This document shows positions 16,464 through 24,983 of a DNA stretch of 48,624 nucleotides, piece after piece. How positions within the stretch are numbered: position 1 is the first letter of the stretch; each line of letters begins with the position of its first letter. Origin of the DNA: JABHGY01 sp964525185 (GTDB lineage: Bacteria; Fidelibacterota; Marinisomatia; Marinisomatales; UBA1611); assembly GCA_964525185.1 (NCBI GenBank), contig CAZGFQ010000015.1, forward strand, positions 1-48,624, given 5' to 3'. The position numbers and the translations under genes were made by a program. The notes beneath the pieces were generated by a model, which saw only the letters and a list, made by a program, of their open reading frames with translations, made no database searches and was not told the origin of the DNA.

Positions 16464-17204
16464 ATGTTAAATATTAATAACCTAAAAGCCGGTATTGATG
16501 GTAAATCTATTTTAAAAGGAATTAACCTAAATATTAAACCAGGCGAAATGCATGCAATTATGGGCCTAAATGGATCGGGGAAAAGTACACTAGCCAATAT
16601 TATAACCGGAAAAGATCAATATAATGTTACGGAAGGTGATATAACCTATAAAGGGGAATCCATTCTAGACAAAAGTCCTGAAGCACGCGCTTTAGACGGT
16701 ATTTTTATGTCCTTCCAATACCCTGTTGTCATACCAGGTGTTAATTTGACTTATTTTTTAAAAGCGGCCTTAAATGCACATCGTAAACATCGTGGCGAAG
16801 AAGAGCTAGATTCAATGCACTTTTTAAAATTAATTCGAGAAAATATTAAGCAAGTTGATATTGATGAATCTTATTTAAAGAGAGCTGTAAATGAAGGTTT
16901 TTCTGGTGGAGAAAAAAAGCGAAATGAAATTCTTCAAATGATTACACTCGAACCATCTCTTTCTATTTTAGATGAGACTGACTCTGGCTTAGATATTGAT
17001 GCATTAAAGATTGTTGCCAATGGAGTTAATCAATATCGCAATAAAGATAATTCTTTTCTAGTGATTACCCATTATCAACGTCTTTTAAATTATTTAAAAC
17101 CAGATTATATCCATGTCCTTATTGATGGAGAAATTGTAAAGTCTGGAGACATGACACTTGCGCACGAACTTGAAGAAAAAGGCTATAGCTGGCTAGAATC
17201 ATGA
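16464..17204 (+). CDS. sufC: SufC, ABC-type ATPase of the SufBCD complex
   Basis: A 246-residue ATPase with Walker A GLNGSGKST (34-42), ABC signature FSGGEKKRNEI (about 146-156) and Walker B LSILDETDSGLDIDALK. These match SufC, in which the GLD segment follows the catalytic Glu. It drives conformational change in SufB/SufD during cluster assembly and is not a transporter. A 4-bp ATGA overlap with sufD indicates translational coupling. Confidence 0.97.
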   Translation: MLNINNLKAGIDGKSILKGINLNIKPGEMHAIMGLNGSGKSTLANIITGKDQYNVTEGDITYKGESILDKSPEARALDGIFMSFQYPVVIPGVNLTYFLKAALNAHRKHRGEEELDSMHFLKLIRENIKQVDIDESYLKRAVNEGFSGGEKKRNEILQMITLEPSLSILDETDSGLDIDALKIVANGVNQYRNKDNSFLVITHYQRLLNYLKPDYIHVLIDGEIVKSGDMTLAHELEEKGYSWLES

Positions 17205-18463
17205 GCCTTTCCCATTTTCAATCCGAATTTAAAAAGATGATGAATAGAGATTATTTTTCATCAACCCTTCATCCAATACGAAAAGAAGCATTTTCAAAAT
17301 TGAATGAATGCGGGTTTCCTACTCAAAAATGGGAAGATTGGCGATTCACAAACCTAACTTCGCTTAAAAAAGAATTTTACCGTATATCTGAATTACAGGA
17401 TGGGCCAAAACAAGAAATAGATTTATCTCCTTTTCATATAGACAATGTTGCCAATATTATTTTTTATAATGGACATTTTCAGAAAGATATATCTCATATT
17501 CCATCTGGAGTAAATCTAATGTCCGGTTTAGACTATTTAGAATCCAAAGAATGGAAATATGATAAAGCAAATGATTCCCCTTTCGATTTATTAAATACTG
17601 CATTTATGGATAGTGGCATGTCGCTGGTCATTGATAATAATATGGCTATTAAACCCCCGGTTCGTATGGTTTTTATATCAAATAGTAATGAACCAATAAT
17701 GGTAAATCCCAGAATTCATATTGATGTGGGAGATTCAAGTTTCGTCACCTTTATTGAGCACCATATTGGTGTTTCTTCATCGTTTTTTGAGAATGGGTCA
17801 ACATTTATTAACCTAGACAAAAACGCACAATTAAACCATATTCGTATCCAATCCAATTCACCAAAAACTGTTAGCATGGCAAATATAAAGGTGGAACAAA
17901 ACCAAGATAGCAAATATACCTTTTTTCAATATGCCGATGGAGGCCAATTAGGCAGATTAAATATGGTTACCCGTTTAAAAGGAGAAGGCGCAGATTGTAA
18001 CTTAAACGGATTAGCTCTCTCTCGAAATAATCAACATTTAGATCATCATATTATAACAGATCATCAAGTACCTCATTGCACAAGTTCGCAAAATTTTAAG
18101 TCCATTTTACAAGATAATTCTACCGGTGTCTTTCATGGAAGAACGATTGTAAGAGAACAAGCACAAAAAACAGATTCAACGCAGTCCAACAAAAATTTAT
18201 TGTTATCTAAAAATGCCCTTATGAATTCAAATCCGCAGTTAGAAATTTATGCTGATGATGTAAAGTGCTCTCATGGGTCAACAACAGGCGAACTGGATGA
18301 TGAAGCTCTATTTTATTTACGTTCTCGTGGAATTGATGTGATGGCAGCAAAAAATTTACTGGTCCGTGGCTTTGCTAACGAAATCATGACTGCAATTAGA
18401 CATGATTCTACTCGTTCGTTTATTGATGATCAATTCAATCAATGGTTAGGGGATGATGCATGA
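17201..18463 (+). CDS. sufD: SufD, Fe-S cluster scaffold subunit
   Basis: A 420-residue SufB paralogue. The N-terminal region KWEDWRFTNLTSLKKEFY (about 45-62) and the C-terminal core with HHIITDHQVPHCTSSQNFKS, GVFHGRTIVREQAQKTDS, KCSHGSTTGELDDEALFYLR and GIDVMAAKNLLVRGFANEI are all family hallmarks. It pairs with SufB in SufBC2D and is needed for iron acquisition. The gene overlaps sufC at its start and sufE at its end by 4 bp each. Confidence 0.95.
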   Translation: MSLSHFQSEFKKMMNRDYFSSTLHPIRKEAFSKLNECGFPTQKWEDWRFTNLTSLKKEFYRISELQDGPKQEIDLSPFHIDNVANIIFYNGHFQKDISHIPSGVNLMSGLDYLESKEWKYDKANDSPFDLLNTAFMDSGMSLVIDNNMAIKPPVRMVFISNSNEPIMVNPRIHIDVGDSSFVTFIEHHIGVSSSFFENGSTFINLDKNAQLNHIRIQSNSPKTVSMANIKVEQNQDSKYTFFQYADGGQLGRLNMVTRLKGEGADCNLNGLALSRNNQHLDHHIITDHQVPHCTSSQNFKSILQDNSTGVFHGRTIVREQAQKTDSTQSNKNLLLSKNALMNSNPQLEIYADDVKCSHGSTTGELDDEALFYLRSRGIDVMAAKNLLVRGFANEIMTAIRHDSTRSFIDDQFNQWLGDDA

Positions 18464-18879
18464 CAACCCTTCCCATTGCCCATCTCCTTCAAGACATTCA
18501 AGATGTATTCCAATTTTTTGATGATCCAAAGGATAAGTATGCTCAACTCATTGATTTTGGGAAAAAGTCCCAAGGACTCCCAGCTGATGAATTAATTGAA
18601 AAAAATCGAATACATGGTTGTGCTTCAAACGCATTTGTAAAAATAATTCAAAATGATGATACCACCTTTTCGATTCAAACTGATTCGGATGCCCTTATTG
18701 TGAAAGGATTATTATCATTATTAGAAAGACTTTTTCACAACCAACCGCAATCTGAAATTATGTCTATTAAGGGAAGTGATTTATTAAATTCTATTGGATT
18801 AGGAAATTCTATTAGTGGGCAACGGAGTAATGGTTTCACAAATGCAGTAGAAAAAATTCAAAGAGAAATAGCAAAATGA
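18460..18879 (+). CDS. sufE: SufE, sulfur acceptor for the cysteine desulfurase
   Basis: A 139-residue protein with the sulfur-accepting cysteine Cys54 in RIHGCASNAFV, matching the SufE motif V-x-G-C-x-S. It takes persulfide from SufS and hands it to SufB. The family length is about 140. ATGA overlaps tie it to sufD before and sufT after. Confidence 0.93.
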   Translation: MTTLPIAHLLQDIQDVFQFFDDPKDKYAQLIDFGKKSQGLPADELIEKNRIHGCASNAFVKIIQNDDTTFSIQTDSDALIVKGLLSLLERLFHNQPQSEIMSIKGSDLLNSIGLGNSISGQRSNGFTNAVEKIQREIAK

Positions 18880-19418
18880 CACACCCAACTGATTCAATAA
18901 AACTTTCACGAGATGTGGAAGCTAATCTTGTCCCTTCCGGTGAATCTATCACTTTACTCAAAGGGGAACTTGTTAGAATCACCCAATCTCTTGGTGGGAA
19001 TTATACCGTATTAATTAGTGGTAATATGGCTCAAATCCGTGATGAAAATGCAGATGCTCTTGGGCTTAAAACACATAAAGAAAATAAACCGGAAAATACA
19101 AATGAACCTTTTACTGAAGGAATGGTTTGGGACCAAATGAAAACGTGTTATGACCCAGAAATTCCAGTAAATGTTGTTGATCTTGGACTTATTTATGGAT
19201 GTGAAATTTCTGATATGGAATCTGGGAAATTAGTGGCGATCCAAATGACATTAACAGCTCCCGGTTGCGGTATGGGCCATATTATAGCAGATGAAGTGAA
19301 ACGTAAAGTGAACGGCATTCAAGGTGTTGAAGATGTTAGCGTAGAATTGGTTTGGGAACCACAATGGAATCGCGATATGATGACAGAAGAAGCTCGTCTC
19401 GAATTGGGATTATATTAA
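18876..19418 (+). CDS. sufT: SufT, Fe-S assembly SUF system protein
   Basis: A 180-residue two-part protein. Residues about 1-70 carry the SufT-specific N-terminal domain (VPSGESITLLKGELVRITQS, LGGNYTVL, ENADALG), and residues about 85-180 carry DUF59. The DUF59 part has TCYDPEIPVNVVDLGLIYG, LTAPGCGMGHII and VWEPQWNRDMMTEEARLELG. SufT is known to assist maturation of Fe-S enzymes in Firmicutes. Here it sits inside the SUF operon between sufE and sufS, and a shorter DUF59 paralogue precedes it at 14256. Confidence 0.9.
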   Translation: MTHPTDSIKLSRDVEANLVPSGESITLLKGELVRITQSLGGNYTVLISGNMAQIRDENADALGLKTHKENKPENTNEPFTEGMVWDQMKTCYDPEIPVNVVDLGLIYGCEISDMESGKLVAIQMTLTAPGCGMGHIIADEVKRKVNGIQGVEDVSVELVWEPQWNRDMMTEEARLELGLY

Positions 19419-19422
19419 TTTC

Positions 19423-20616
19423 ATGTTATCCTTTAAATCAGATTTTCCCGTTTTTTCGCATGATCCATCTCTAGTTTATCTTGATAGTGCTTCCACAACA
19501 CAAAAGCCAAAAGGTGTATTAGATGCTTTAAATACATTTTATGAAAAACAAAATGCAAATGTCCATCGAGCCTTATATCACCTAGGTGAAGAAGCAACAA
19601 ATGCCTATGAAGGTGCCCGCAAAAAATGTGCTCAATTTGTAAATGCACCTTCCGAAAAAAACATCATTTTTACCCGAGGAACCACCGAATCCATCAATCT
19701 TGTTGCTTATGCTTGGGGAAGAAAATATATTCAAAAGGGTGACGAAATCCTCGTTACAGAAATGGAACACCACAGCAACTTAATCCCATGGCAATTGCTA
19801 GCAAAAGAGACTGGAGCTACGCTCAAATATATTCCAATGAATACAGATGGACTTTTAGAGTTGAATCATCTGGATCATTACTTTACATCCAAAACAAAAC
19901 TTTTTTCTATGGTGCATCAATCCAACGTTTTGGGAACACTTAACCCTGCTGAAATGCTTATCCAAAAAGCAAAAGAAGTTGGAGCCGTTATTGTATTAGA
20001 TGCAGCCCAAAGTGTGCCTCACAAATCCGTTAATTTTCAAAAACTTGGGTGCGATTTTATGGCTTTTTCCGGTCATAAAATGCTGGGGCCAACAGGTGTA
20101 GGTGTCCTTGTAGGGAGAACATCCCTGTTAGAAAACATGAATCCATTTCTTGGTGGCGGAGAAATGATTAATAAAGTAACACTTAATGAATCTACTTGGA
20201 ATGATGTTCCATATAAATTTGAGGCAGGAACACCGAATATTGCACAAGCTGTAGGTTTGGGTGCAGCCATTGATTATATGAAAGGTGTTGGAATCGATAC
20301 AATTGAATCGATTGAAAACGAATTAACTCACTATGCTTTAGAACAATTAGAAAAAATCGATCGAATTAAAATATACGGACCAACAGATCGTGGCCCCGTT
20401 ATTAGCTTTAATATAGATGGAATTCATGCCCACGATTTGGCCACTTTTTTAAACCAAGATAATATTGCCATTCGGGTTGGGCACCATTGTGCTCAACCAA
20501 TTATGGATAAATTAGGTGTACCATCTACAGCTCGGATTAGTTTTCATATATATAATTCCAAACAGGATATTGATACTTTGTGCTCAGCTATTAAACAAAC
20601 ACAAACCTACTTTTAG
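19423..20616 (+). CDS. sufS: SufS, group II cysteine desulfurase
   Basis: A 397-residue PLP enzyme that removes sulfur from cysteine as an enzyme-bound persulfide. The PLP lysine is Lys219 in AFSGHKMLGPTGVGVL and the persulfide cysteine is Cys356 in RVGHHCAQPIM. The N-terminal YLDSASTTQKP and NVHRALYHLGEEAT motifs are typical of SufS. It starts 4 bp after sufT. The protein could also show selenocysteine lyase activity, which would be relevant beside a Sec-containing selD, but the sequence does not show that. Confidence 0.96.
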   Translation: MLSFKSDFPVFSHDPSLVYLDSASTTQKPKGVLDALNTFYEKQNANVHRALYHLGEEATNAYEGARKKCAQFVNAPSEKNIIFTRGTTESINLVAYAWGRKYIQKGDEILVTEMEHHSNLIPWQLLAKETGATLKYIPMNTDGLLELNHLDHYFTSKTKLFSMVHQSNVLGTLNPAEMLIQKAKEVGAVIVLDAAQSVPHKSVNFQKLGCDFMAFSGHKMLGPTGVGVLVGRTSLLENMNPFLGGGEMINKVTLNESTWNDVPYKFEAGTPNIAQAVGLGAAIDYMKGVGIDTIESIENELTHYALEQLEKIDRIKIYGPTDRGPVISFNIDGIHAHDLATFLNQDNIAIRVGHHCAQPIMDKLGVPSTARISFHIYNSKQDIDTLCSAIKQTQTYF

Positions 20617-20622
20617 ACTTAT

Positions 20623-20874
20623 ATGGCTTTAGAAACAATATATCTCGATCATTTCCTTGACGGCGGCATCTTACGCGAAAAATCATTTCGAAAACAAGTG
20701 GCAGAATTAGATTGGTCGCAATACACAGACAAGAAAGTCATTATTAAAGGATGTTCTGATGTTCCTATTCCAACGTGGGCTTATTTAATCATTACAGCTC
20801 ATTTATCTCAATTCGCTAAAAAGATTTATTATGGCGAACCACGATATGCGGTGGAAATCTTTTCTCAAAAATAA
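20623..20874 (+). CDS. DUF2480-like small protein
   Basis: An 83-residue protein that starts 6 bp after sufS. The segment ILREKSFRKQVAELDWSQYT followed by KGCSDVPIPTWAYLIITAHL matches, from memory, the core of DUF2480. That family is found in Bacteroidetes and relatives, usually about 165 residues long and often near SUF genes. Only the first half of the family is represented; no second-half sequence is found in any downstream frame, so this is a short version rather than an obvious frameshift. Function is unknown. Confidence 0.7.
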   Translation: MALETIYLDHFLDGGILREKSFRKQVAELDWSQYTDKKVIIKGCSDVPIPTWAYLIITAHLSQFAKKIYYGEPRYAVEIFSQK

Positions 20875-20909
20875 TCCTAATTCATAACCTGCTTTCATAA
20901 ATTCATCCC

Positions 20910-21341
20910 ATGGCAGATAAAAGGAATAGAGCAAGTTGGGAACAATATTTTATGAATATTGCCACAGAAGTGGCCACGCGATCTACCTGCGATCGTAAGC
21001 ATGTTGGTGCTGTTATTGTACGAGATAAAACCATTTTATCGACTGGCTATAACGGAAGCATTAAAGGTCTTCCCCATTGTGATGAAGTGGGCCATGAAAT
21101 GGTTGACGGTCATTGTGTAAGGACCACTCACGCAGAAGCAAATGCCATTGTTCAAGCGGCAAAAAATGGTGTTGGAATTAATGGTGCAGAAATATTTGTG
21201 ACAGCCTCCCCTTGCTATAATTGTTTTAAACTCATTGCAAATTCTGGTATAAAGGTCATTTATTTTGATGAATTTTACCGAGATGAACGTATCATAAAAC
21301 ATGCAAAAGAATCGGGTATAGAATTAGTCCATCTAGACTAA
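20910..21341 (+). CDS. dCMP deaminase-like zinc cytidine deaminase (ComEB family)
   Basis: A 143-residue cytidine/deoxycytidylate deaminase fold. The zinc site is complete: His74 and catalytic Glu76 in TTHAEANAI, Cys102 and Cys105 in SPCYNC. KHVGAVIVRDKTILSTGYNG is the usual first strand pair. It turns dCMP into dUMP for dTMP synthesis and acts in the cytosol. The gap of 35 bp from the DUF2480 gene allows co-transcription with SUF, but no functional link is known. Confidence 0.9.
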   Translation: MADKRNRASWEQYFMNIATEVATRSTCDRKHVGAVIVRDKTILSTGYNGSIKGLPHCDEVGHEMVDGHCVRTTHAEANAIVQAAKNGVGINGAEIFVTASPCYNCFKLIANSGIKVIYFDEFYRDERIIKHAKESGIELVHLD

Positions 21342-21358
21342 TGTATTAGGAGTCCTTT

Positions 21359-22579
21359 TTGACGATTCCATCCAATTCACGATTTTCATTCCTACTCTCC
21401 ATCACCATCTTTCTTTCTGTTGCATCAGCACAGATCTATGATATTTCTATCCCACCCCAAGGGAACGATTCCTACGAATATGCTGATTTCAGAATAGTTA
21501 TCAATGATTCTTTAGAAACGATTCGCGGTGTTTACTTTTTCATGCATCCATGGCATGGTGATTCTCGAAATATTGTTAATGATGACATGTTAAAAGCATT
21601 ATGCGATTCATCTGGATTTGCATTAATGGGTGCTCATTTCGATAATATGCATATGGAAACCGGTGTGGGAGACGCGGTCATTGACGCCATGAATGGATTT
21701 GTGGAAATGACTGGGCGATCTGAATTATCCTTTGCTCCATTTTTTATAAATGGATATTCTTGGGGCGGTCAATTCGCTTACCACTATACCATTTGGAATC
21801 CGGATAGAGTCATTGGATTTATAACCCAAAAAGGGGGTTACCACGATACAACAGATGCCGGTGATGCTATTTCTGTTCCAGGACTCATGTTCATCGGAGA
21901 AGAAGATTTAGATTATCGCATCACTAATCTGACCCGTATTTTTTTGGATCATCGTCCATTTGGAGCAAAATGGAGTCTTGCTGTAGAACAGGGCGCTGGC
22001 CACTCACAAGTGTTGGATTGGGATTTTCTCAATTCTTTTTTTATCAAATCAATCGAATTACGTTTACCTGATTCTGCTCATTCAAGCCACCCTGTTGATC
22101 TTTTATCGCTCCCAGACAGTATTGCTTGGTTTGGGGATCAATCAATATGGAAGATTGGTTCCTATGAATGCTTTGATGGTATTGTTGATTCATCCTCGTG
22201 GTTCCCTTCCAGAAATGTTGGGGATGGGTGGCAAAATTTTGTTTCGGAAGGAGTGGTGGAAGATACGAGTGAATGTGATAATTTGAATACGAAGCCGTAC
22301 CGTCCACATTATACCTTTGCATTAAAAAAACCCTTCCCGAATCCATTTAACCCTACCACCACGATCCGGTTTAATGCCCCTGTAGAGACGCGATTAACCG
22401 CGTCTCTACGTATATTTGACATAACCGGTCGATTGGTAGAAACATTGGTGGATGGGAAAATGGAACTAGGGAATCATGAAATAATTTGGAATGCATCAAA
22501 TCAATCAAGTGGAATTTATTTTGTTGTCCTACATTCCAAGAATATTATCCAATCACAAAAACTGATTTTACTAAAATAA
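21359..22579 (+). CDS. Secreted alpha/beta-hydrolase-like protein with T9SS-type C-terminal sorting domain
   Basis: A 406-residue protein. The start is TTG at 21359, backed by AGGAG at 21348-21352 (6-nt spacing). A signal peptide (about 1-25, ending VASAQ) is followed by an esterase/PHB-depolymerase-like hydrolase. The nucleophile is Ser134 in NGYSWGGQ, the acid an Asp near 184 in GEEDLDY, and the base His215 in GAGHSQV. The C-terminus (about 325-406) is a sorting domain: PFPNPFNPTTTIRF, DITGRLVETLVDG and GIYFVVLHS, ending LILLK. It is probably exported and surface-anchored or released by a type IX-like system. A hairpin repeat (22382-22409) encodes part of the sorting domain. The substrate is unknown. 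Confidence 0.8.
   Translation: MTIPSNSRFSFLLSITIFLSVASAQIYDISIPPQGNDSYEYADFRIVINDSLETIRGVYFFMHPWHGDSRNIVNDDMLKALCDSSGFALMGAHFDNMHMETGVGDAVIDAMNGFVEMTGRSELSFAPFFINGYSWGGQFAYHYTIWNPDRVIGFITQKGGYHDTTDAGDAISVPGLMFIGEEDLDYRITNLTRIFLDHRPFGAKWSLAVEQGAGHSQVLDWDFLNSFFIKSIELRLPDSAHSSHPVDLLSLPDSIAWFGDQSIWKIGSYECFDGIVDSSSWFPSRNVGDGWQNFVSEGVVEDTSECDNLNTKPYRPHYTFALKKPFPNPFNPTTTIRFNAPVETRLTASLRIFDITGRLVETLVDGKMELGNHEIIWNASNQSSGIYFVVLHSKNIIQSQKLILLK
22382..22409. repeat. Palindromic repeat inside coding sequence, copy 1
   Basis: A perfect 11-bp inverted repeat, gtagagacgcg and cgcgtctctac, encloses a 6-nt loop (attaac). It is translated in frame as VETRLTASLR within the sorting domain of the hydrolase gene. 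The same left arm occurs at the equivalent codon position in the next gene (24065). The unit resembles a widespread intergenic hairpin, here domesticated in an open frame. Confidence 0.75.
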
Positions 22580-22636
22580 GATTTCGTAACCTGCATCCTA
22601 TTTTTATGATAGATTCTTCCTAGGAGAAACTGGGTT

Positions 22637-24262
22637 ATGACACGATTTATTTACCTTTTATTGCCGATTGTTTTATGGGCACAAACATCTACATGGGACA
22701 TTATTCAAAATGATATTTTTGAACCCAATTGTATTATGTGCCACGACCACGGCTCATATTTTGCTGAACAATCAGGACTTATTTTAGCAGAAGATATTGC
22801 CTACGAAGAACTTATAAATGTAACACCCACAAATATTCATGCGGCTGAAGATGGTCTAGTTTTAGTTGGGACCAATGGTATTGCCAGTGTTTATGATAGT
22901 TTCCTTTGGGAAAAAATAAATGCCAATAATTATGAACATTTTTATGATGATCACCCGGAATATGGAAGCATCATGCCCATGGGGATGGATTTTTTAACCA
23001 ACGGACAGTTGGAATTTATTCGCCAATGGATCATTGCAGGTGCGCCTGATTCTGGGAATGTTGCATCAGAAGTATTATTAGAAGATACCACTATTTTTGA
23101 AATACCTGATTTTGCACCACTTCCTATCCCCGAAAATGGAGTTCAATTCCATATTGGACCTTTTGATGTTTCACCTCAATCTGAAAGAGAATTTTTCTAT
23201 TTTACTGAAGTAGATACTCAAGATTATCTCTATATAAATCGAATCGAAACTGCCATGGCGCCAGGCAGTCACCATTTTGTTACTTATACATTTGATGATG
23301 AATTACCACTCCCCCTTCCACCTACTGAAGTTTATCGAGATTTGTATAATCAAGATGGAAGTTATAATAATGGTACCTTAGCCTATATGGCTTACAATAA
23401 GTTTATTACTGGATCGCAAACACGTTTTTTTGATTATTCACTACCGGAAGGCGTTGCACTTAAAATTGATCCTACATATGGCTTTGATTTGAATTCCCAT
23501 TATGCCAATTATTCTGATGAAACCATTCAGGGAGAAGTATATAATAATTATCATTTTGTAAATCCTTCTGACGTAAATCATATTGCAGAAATACTTCAAA
23601 TAAATGCTGACAATCTTGTTCTTCCTCCTGGAGATACAACAACCATAAACCATATTGAATGGACAAATGAAACAATGTCCATTTTTCAACTATGGTCTCA
23701 TGCGCATAAATTGAATTTGGATTTTAAAATATATCTCGTAACCCAATCTGACCCGGACTATCGAGAACAAATATATTTAGCCATGGATTGGGAACATCCG
23801 CCTATTGTGGAATATGATCCGCCACTTGTACTTCATTCAGGTGATGGACTTGAATTAGAAGCCACTTTCTACAATGATACAGATGAAACAGTATATTTTG
23901 GCCTGCTTAGTACCGATGAAATGATGATTCTTTTTGGCCTCTATTATGAAGGTGAAGCACTAGAGACCGCAGGTGAACCTGAATTGATACCGTCTACTAT
24001 TTCAATAACAAATATATTTCCTAATCCATTTAACCCAACCACCACAATCCAGTTTAATGTTCCTGTAGAGACGCGATTAATTGCGTCCTTACGCATATAC
24101 GATATAACGGGTCGCATGGTGGAAACGTTGTTGGATGAAAAAATGGATCCTGGTAATCATGAAGTCCAATGGAATGCGTCTCATATTCCAAGCGGTGTTT
24201 ATTTTGTCCAATTGATATCTGGGGAAACAATGCAAACTGAGAAAATAATTTTATTAAAATAA
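22637..24262 (+). CDS. Secreted c-type haem / copper type II monooxygenase-like protein with sorting domain
   Basis: A 541-residue exported protein. After a signal peptide (about 1-16) comes a cytochrome-c-like segment with Cys32-x2-Cys35-His36 (NCIMCHDHG) and SIMPMG near 111-116, which may supply the haem's methionine. The middle (about 165-450) has MAPGSHHFVTY (His212/213) and WSHAHKLNLDFKIYL (His near 355-357), reminiscent of Cu type II ascorbate-dependent monooxygenase folds. The C-terminus is a sorting domain (NIFPNPFNPTTTIQF, ending KIILLK). The haem plus copper domain order recalls large surface oxidoreductases of Planctomycetes and FCB bacteria. The copper assignment is tentative and the reaction is unknown. 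Confidence 0.65.
   Translation: MTRFIYLLLPIVLWAQTSTWDIIQNDIFEPNCIMCHDHGSYFAEQSGLILAEDIAYEELINVTPTNIHAAEDGLVLVGTNGIASVYDSFLWEKINANNYEHFYDDHPEYGSIMPMGMDFLTNGQLEFIRQWIIAGAPDSGNVASEVLLEDTTIFEIPDFAPLPIPENGVQFHIGPFDVSPQSEREFFYFTEVDTQDYLYINRIETAMAPGSHHFVTYTFDDELPLPLPPTEVYRDLYNQDGSYNNGTLAYMAYNKFITGSQTRFFDYSLPEGVALKIDPTYGFDLNSHYANYSDETIQGEVYNNYHFVNPSDVNHIAEILQINADNLVLPPGDTTTINHIEWTNETMSIFQLWSHAHKLNLDFKIYLVTQSDPDYREQIYLAMDWEHPPIVEYDPPLVLHSGDGLELEATFYNDTDETVYFGLLSTDEMMILFGLYYEGEALETAGEPELIPSTISITNIFPNPFNPTTTIQFNVPVETRLIASLRIYDITGRMVETLLDEKMDPGNHEVQWNASHIPSGVYFVQLISGETMQTEKIILLK
24065..24092. repeat. Palindromic repeat inside coding sequence, copy 2 (decayed right arm)
   Basis: The left arm gtagagacgcg is identical to copy 1, and the loop is attaat. 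The right arm tgcgtccttac has three substitutions relative to a perfect complement. It is translated as VETRLIASLR at the same place in the sorting domain of the second protein. Confidence 0.65.
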
Positions 24263-24299
24263 TGATGTAATTTCTCTTATTGAAAAAAGGAGTCTCAAA

Positions 24300-24944
24300 A
24301 TGAATAAAAATGCAGCTTTATTTCTCATCCTTTTTATGAATACCCTTTTAATGGGTAAACATATTCCTCAAGGTGATATTCTGAGCGAAACACCTCTTTA
24401 CCCTGTCCCCGCAGATATGACCTTTGAAGAATATCAAGATATGAATCGAAGGCTTACCATTGGGTTGGCATTGTCTTCCATCCCTATTCCCGGGATTGTT
24501 CACCAATATGCAGGTGAAATCAAAACAGCCAAAAAATTGAGAATGATTGGAATTGGTGGACTTATTTCAATTGTAGCAGGCGGCGCAATGTTAAAAGAAA
24601 AAAGGTGGGAAGATTCCCCTTACGATGTTATGATTTTAAATGAAGGGGCAGAAAACGAAAAACGGTTTGAAAAAATTCCCATCAATCAATTTGGAGATGA
24701 TATTGGATACAAACTTGTTCCATTAAATATGGCAAGTGAAGGTTCTGGTGGCGGTCTCATTTTACTGGGAGCAGCTGTTCTAGTATGTGATGTATTATAT
24801 GATTGGTTTCATGGATGGAAAACAATTGTTCATAAAAGAGATGCTGTCCGATTTAAATATGGACAACAGTTACAATTTTCGGTTTCTCCCGGCATAGATT
24901 TTTCATCACAGTCTGCTGGTCTGCAATTCAGTTTAAATTTCTAA
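24300..24944 (+). CDS. Unknown exported or membrane protein
   Basis: A 214-residue protein that I do not recognise. An N-terminal hydrophobic segment (about 5-19, FLILFMNTLLMG) may be a signal peptide. Two further hydrophobic stretches are at about 81-97 (MIGIGGLISIVAGGAML) and 150-165 (GGGLILLGAAVLVCDVL). The tail (QLQFSVSPGIDFSSQSAGLQFSLNF) ends in Phe and alternates like a short outer-membrane strand. An AGGAGT ribosome site precedes the ATG. It follows the haem/copper protein by 37 bp and probably shares its transcript. Confidence 0.6.
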   Translation: MNKNAALFLILFMNTLLMGKHIPQGDILSETPLYPVPADMTFEEYQDMNRRLTIGLALSSIPIPGIVHQYAGEIKTAKKLRMIGIGGLISIVAGGAMLKEKRWEDSPYDVMILNEGAENEKRFEKIPINQFGDDIGYKLVPLNMASEGSGGGLILLGAAVLVCDVLYDWFHGWKTIVHKRDAVRFKYGQQLQFSVSPGIDFSSQSAGLQFSLNF

Positions 24945-24983
24945 TCTGAAGATATTTCCCATAAAAGGTGCGTAATTTCTCAT

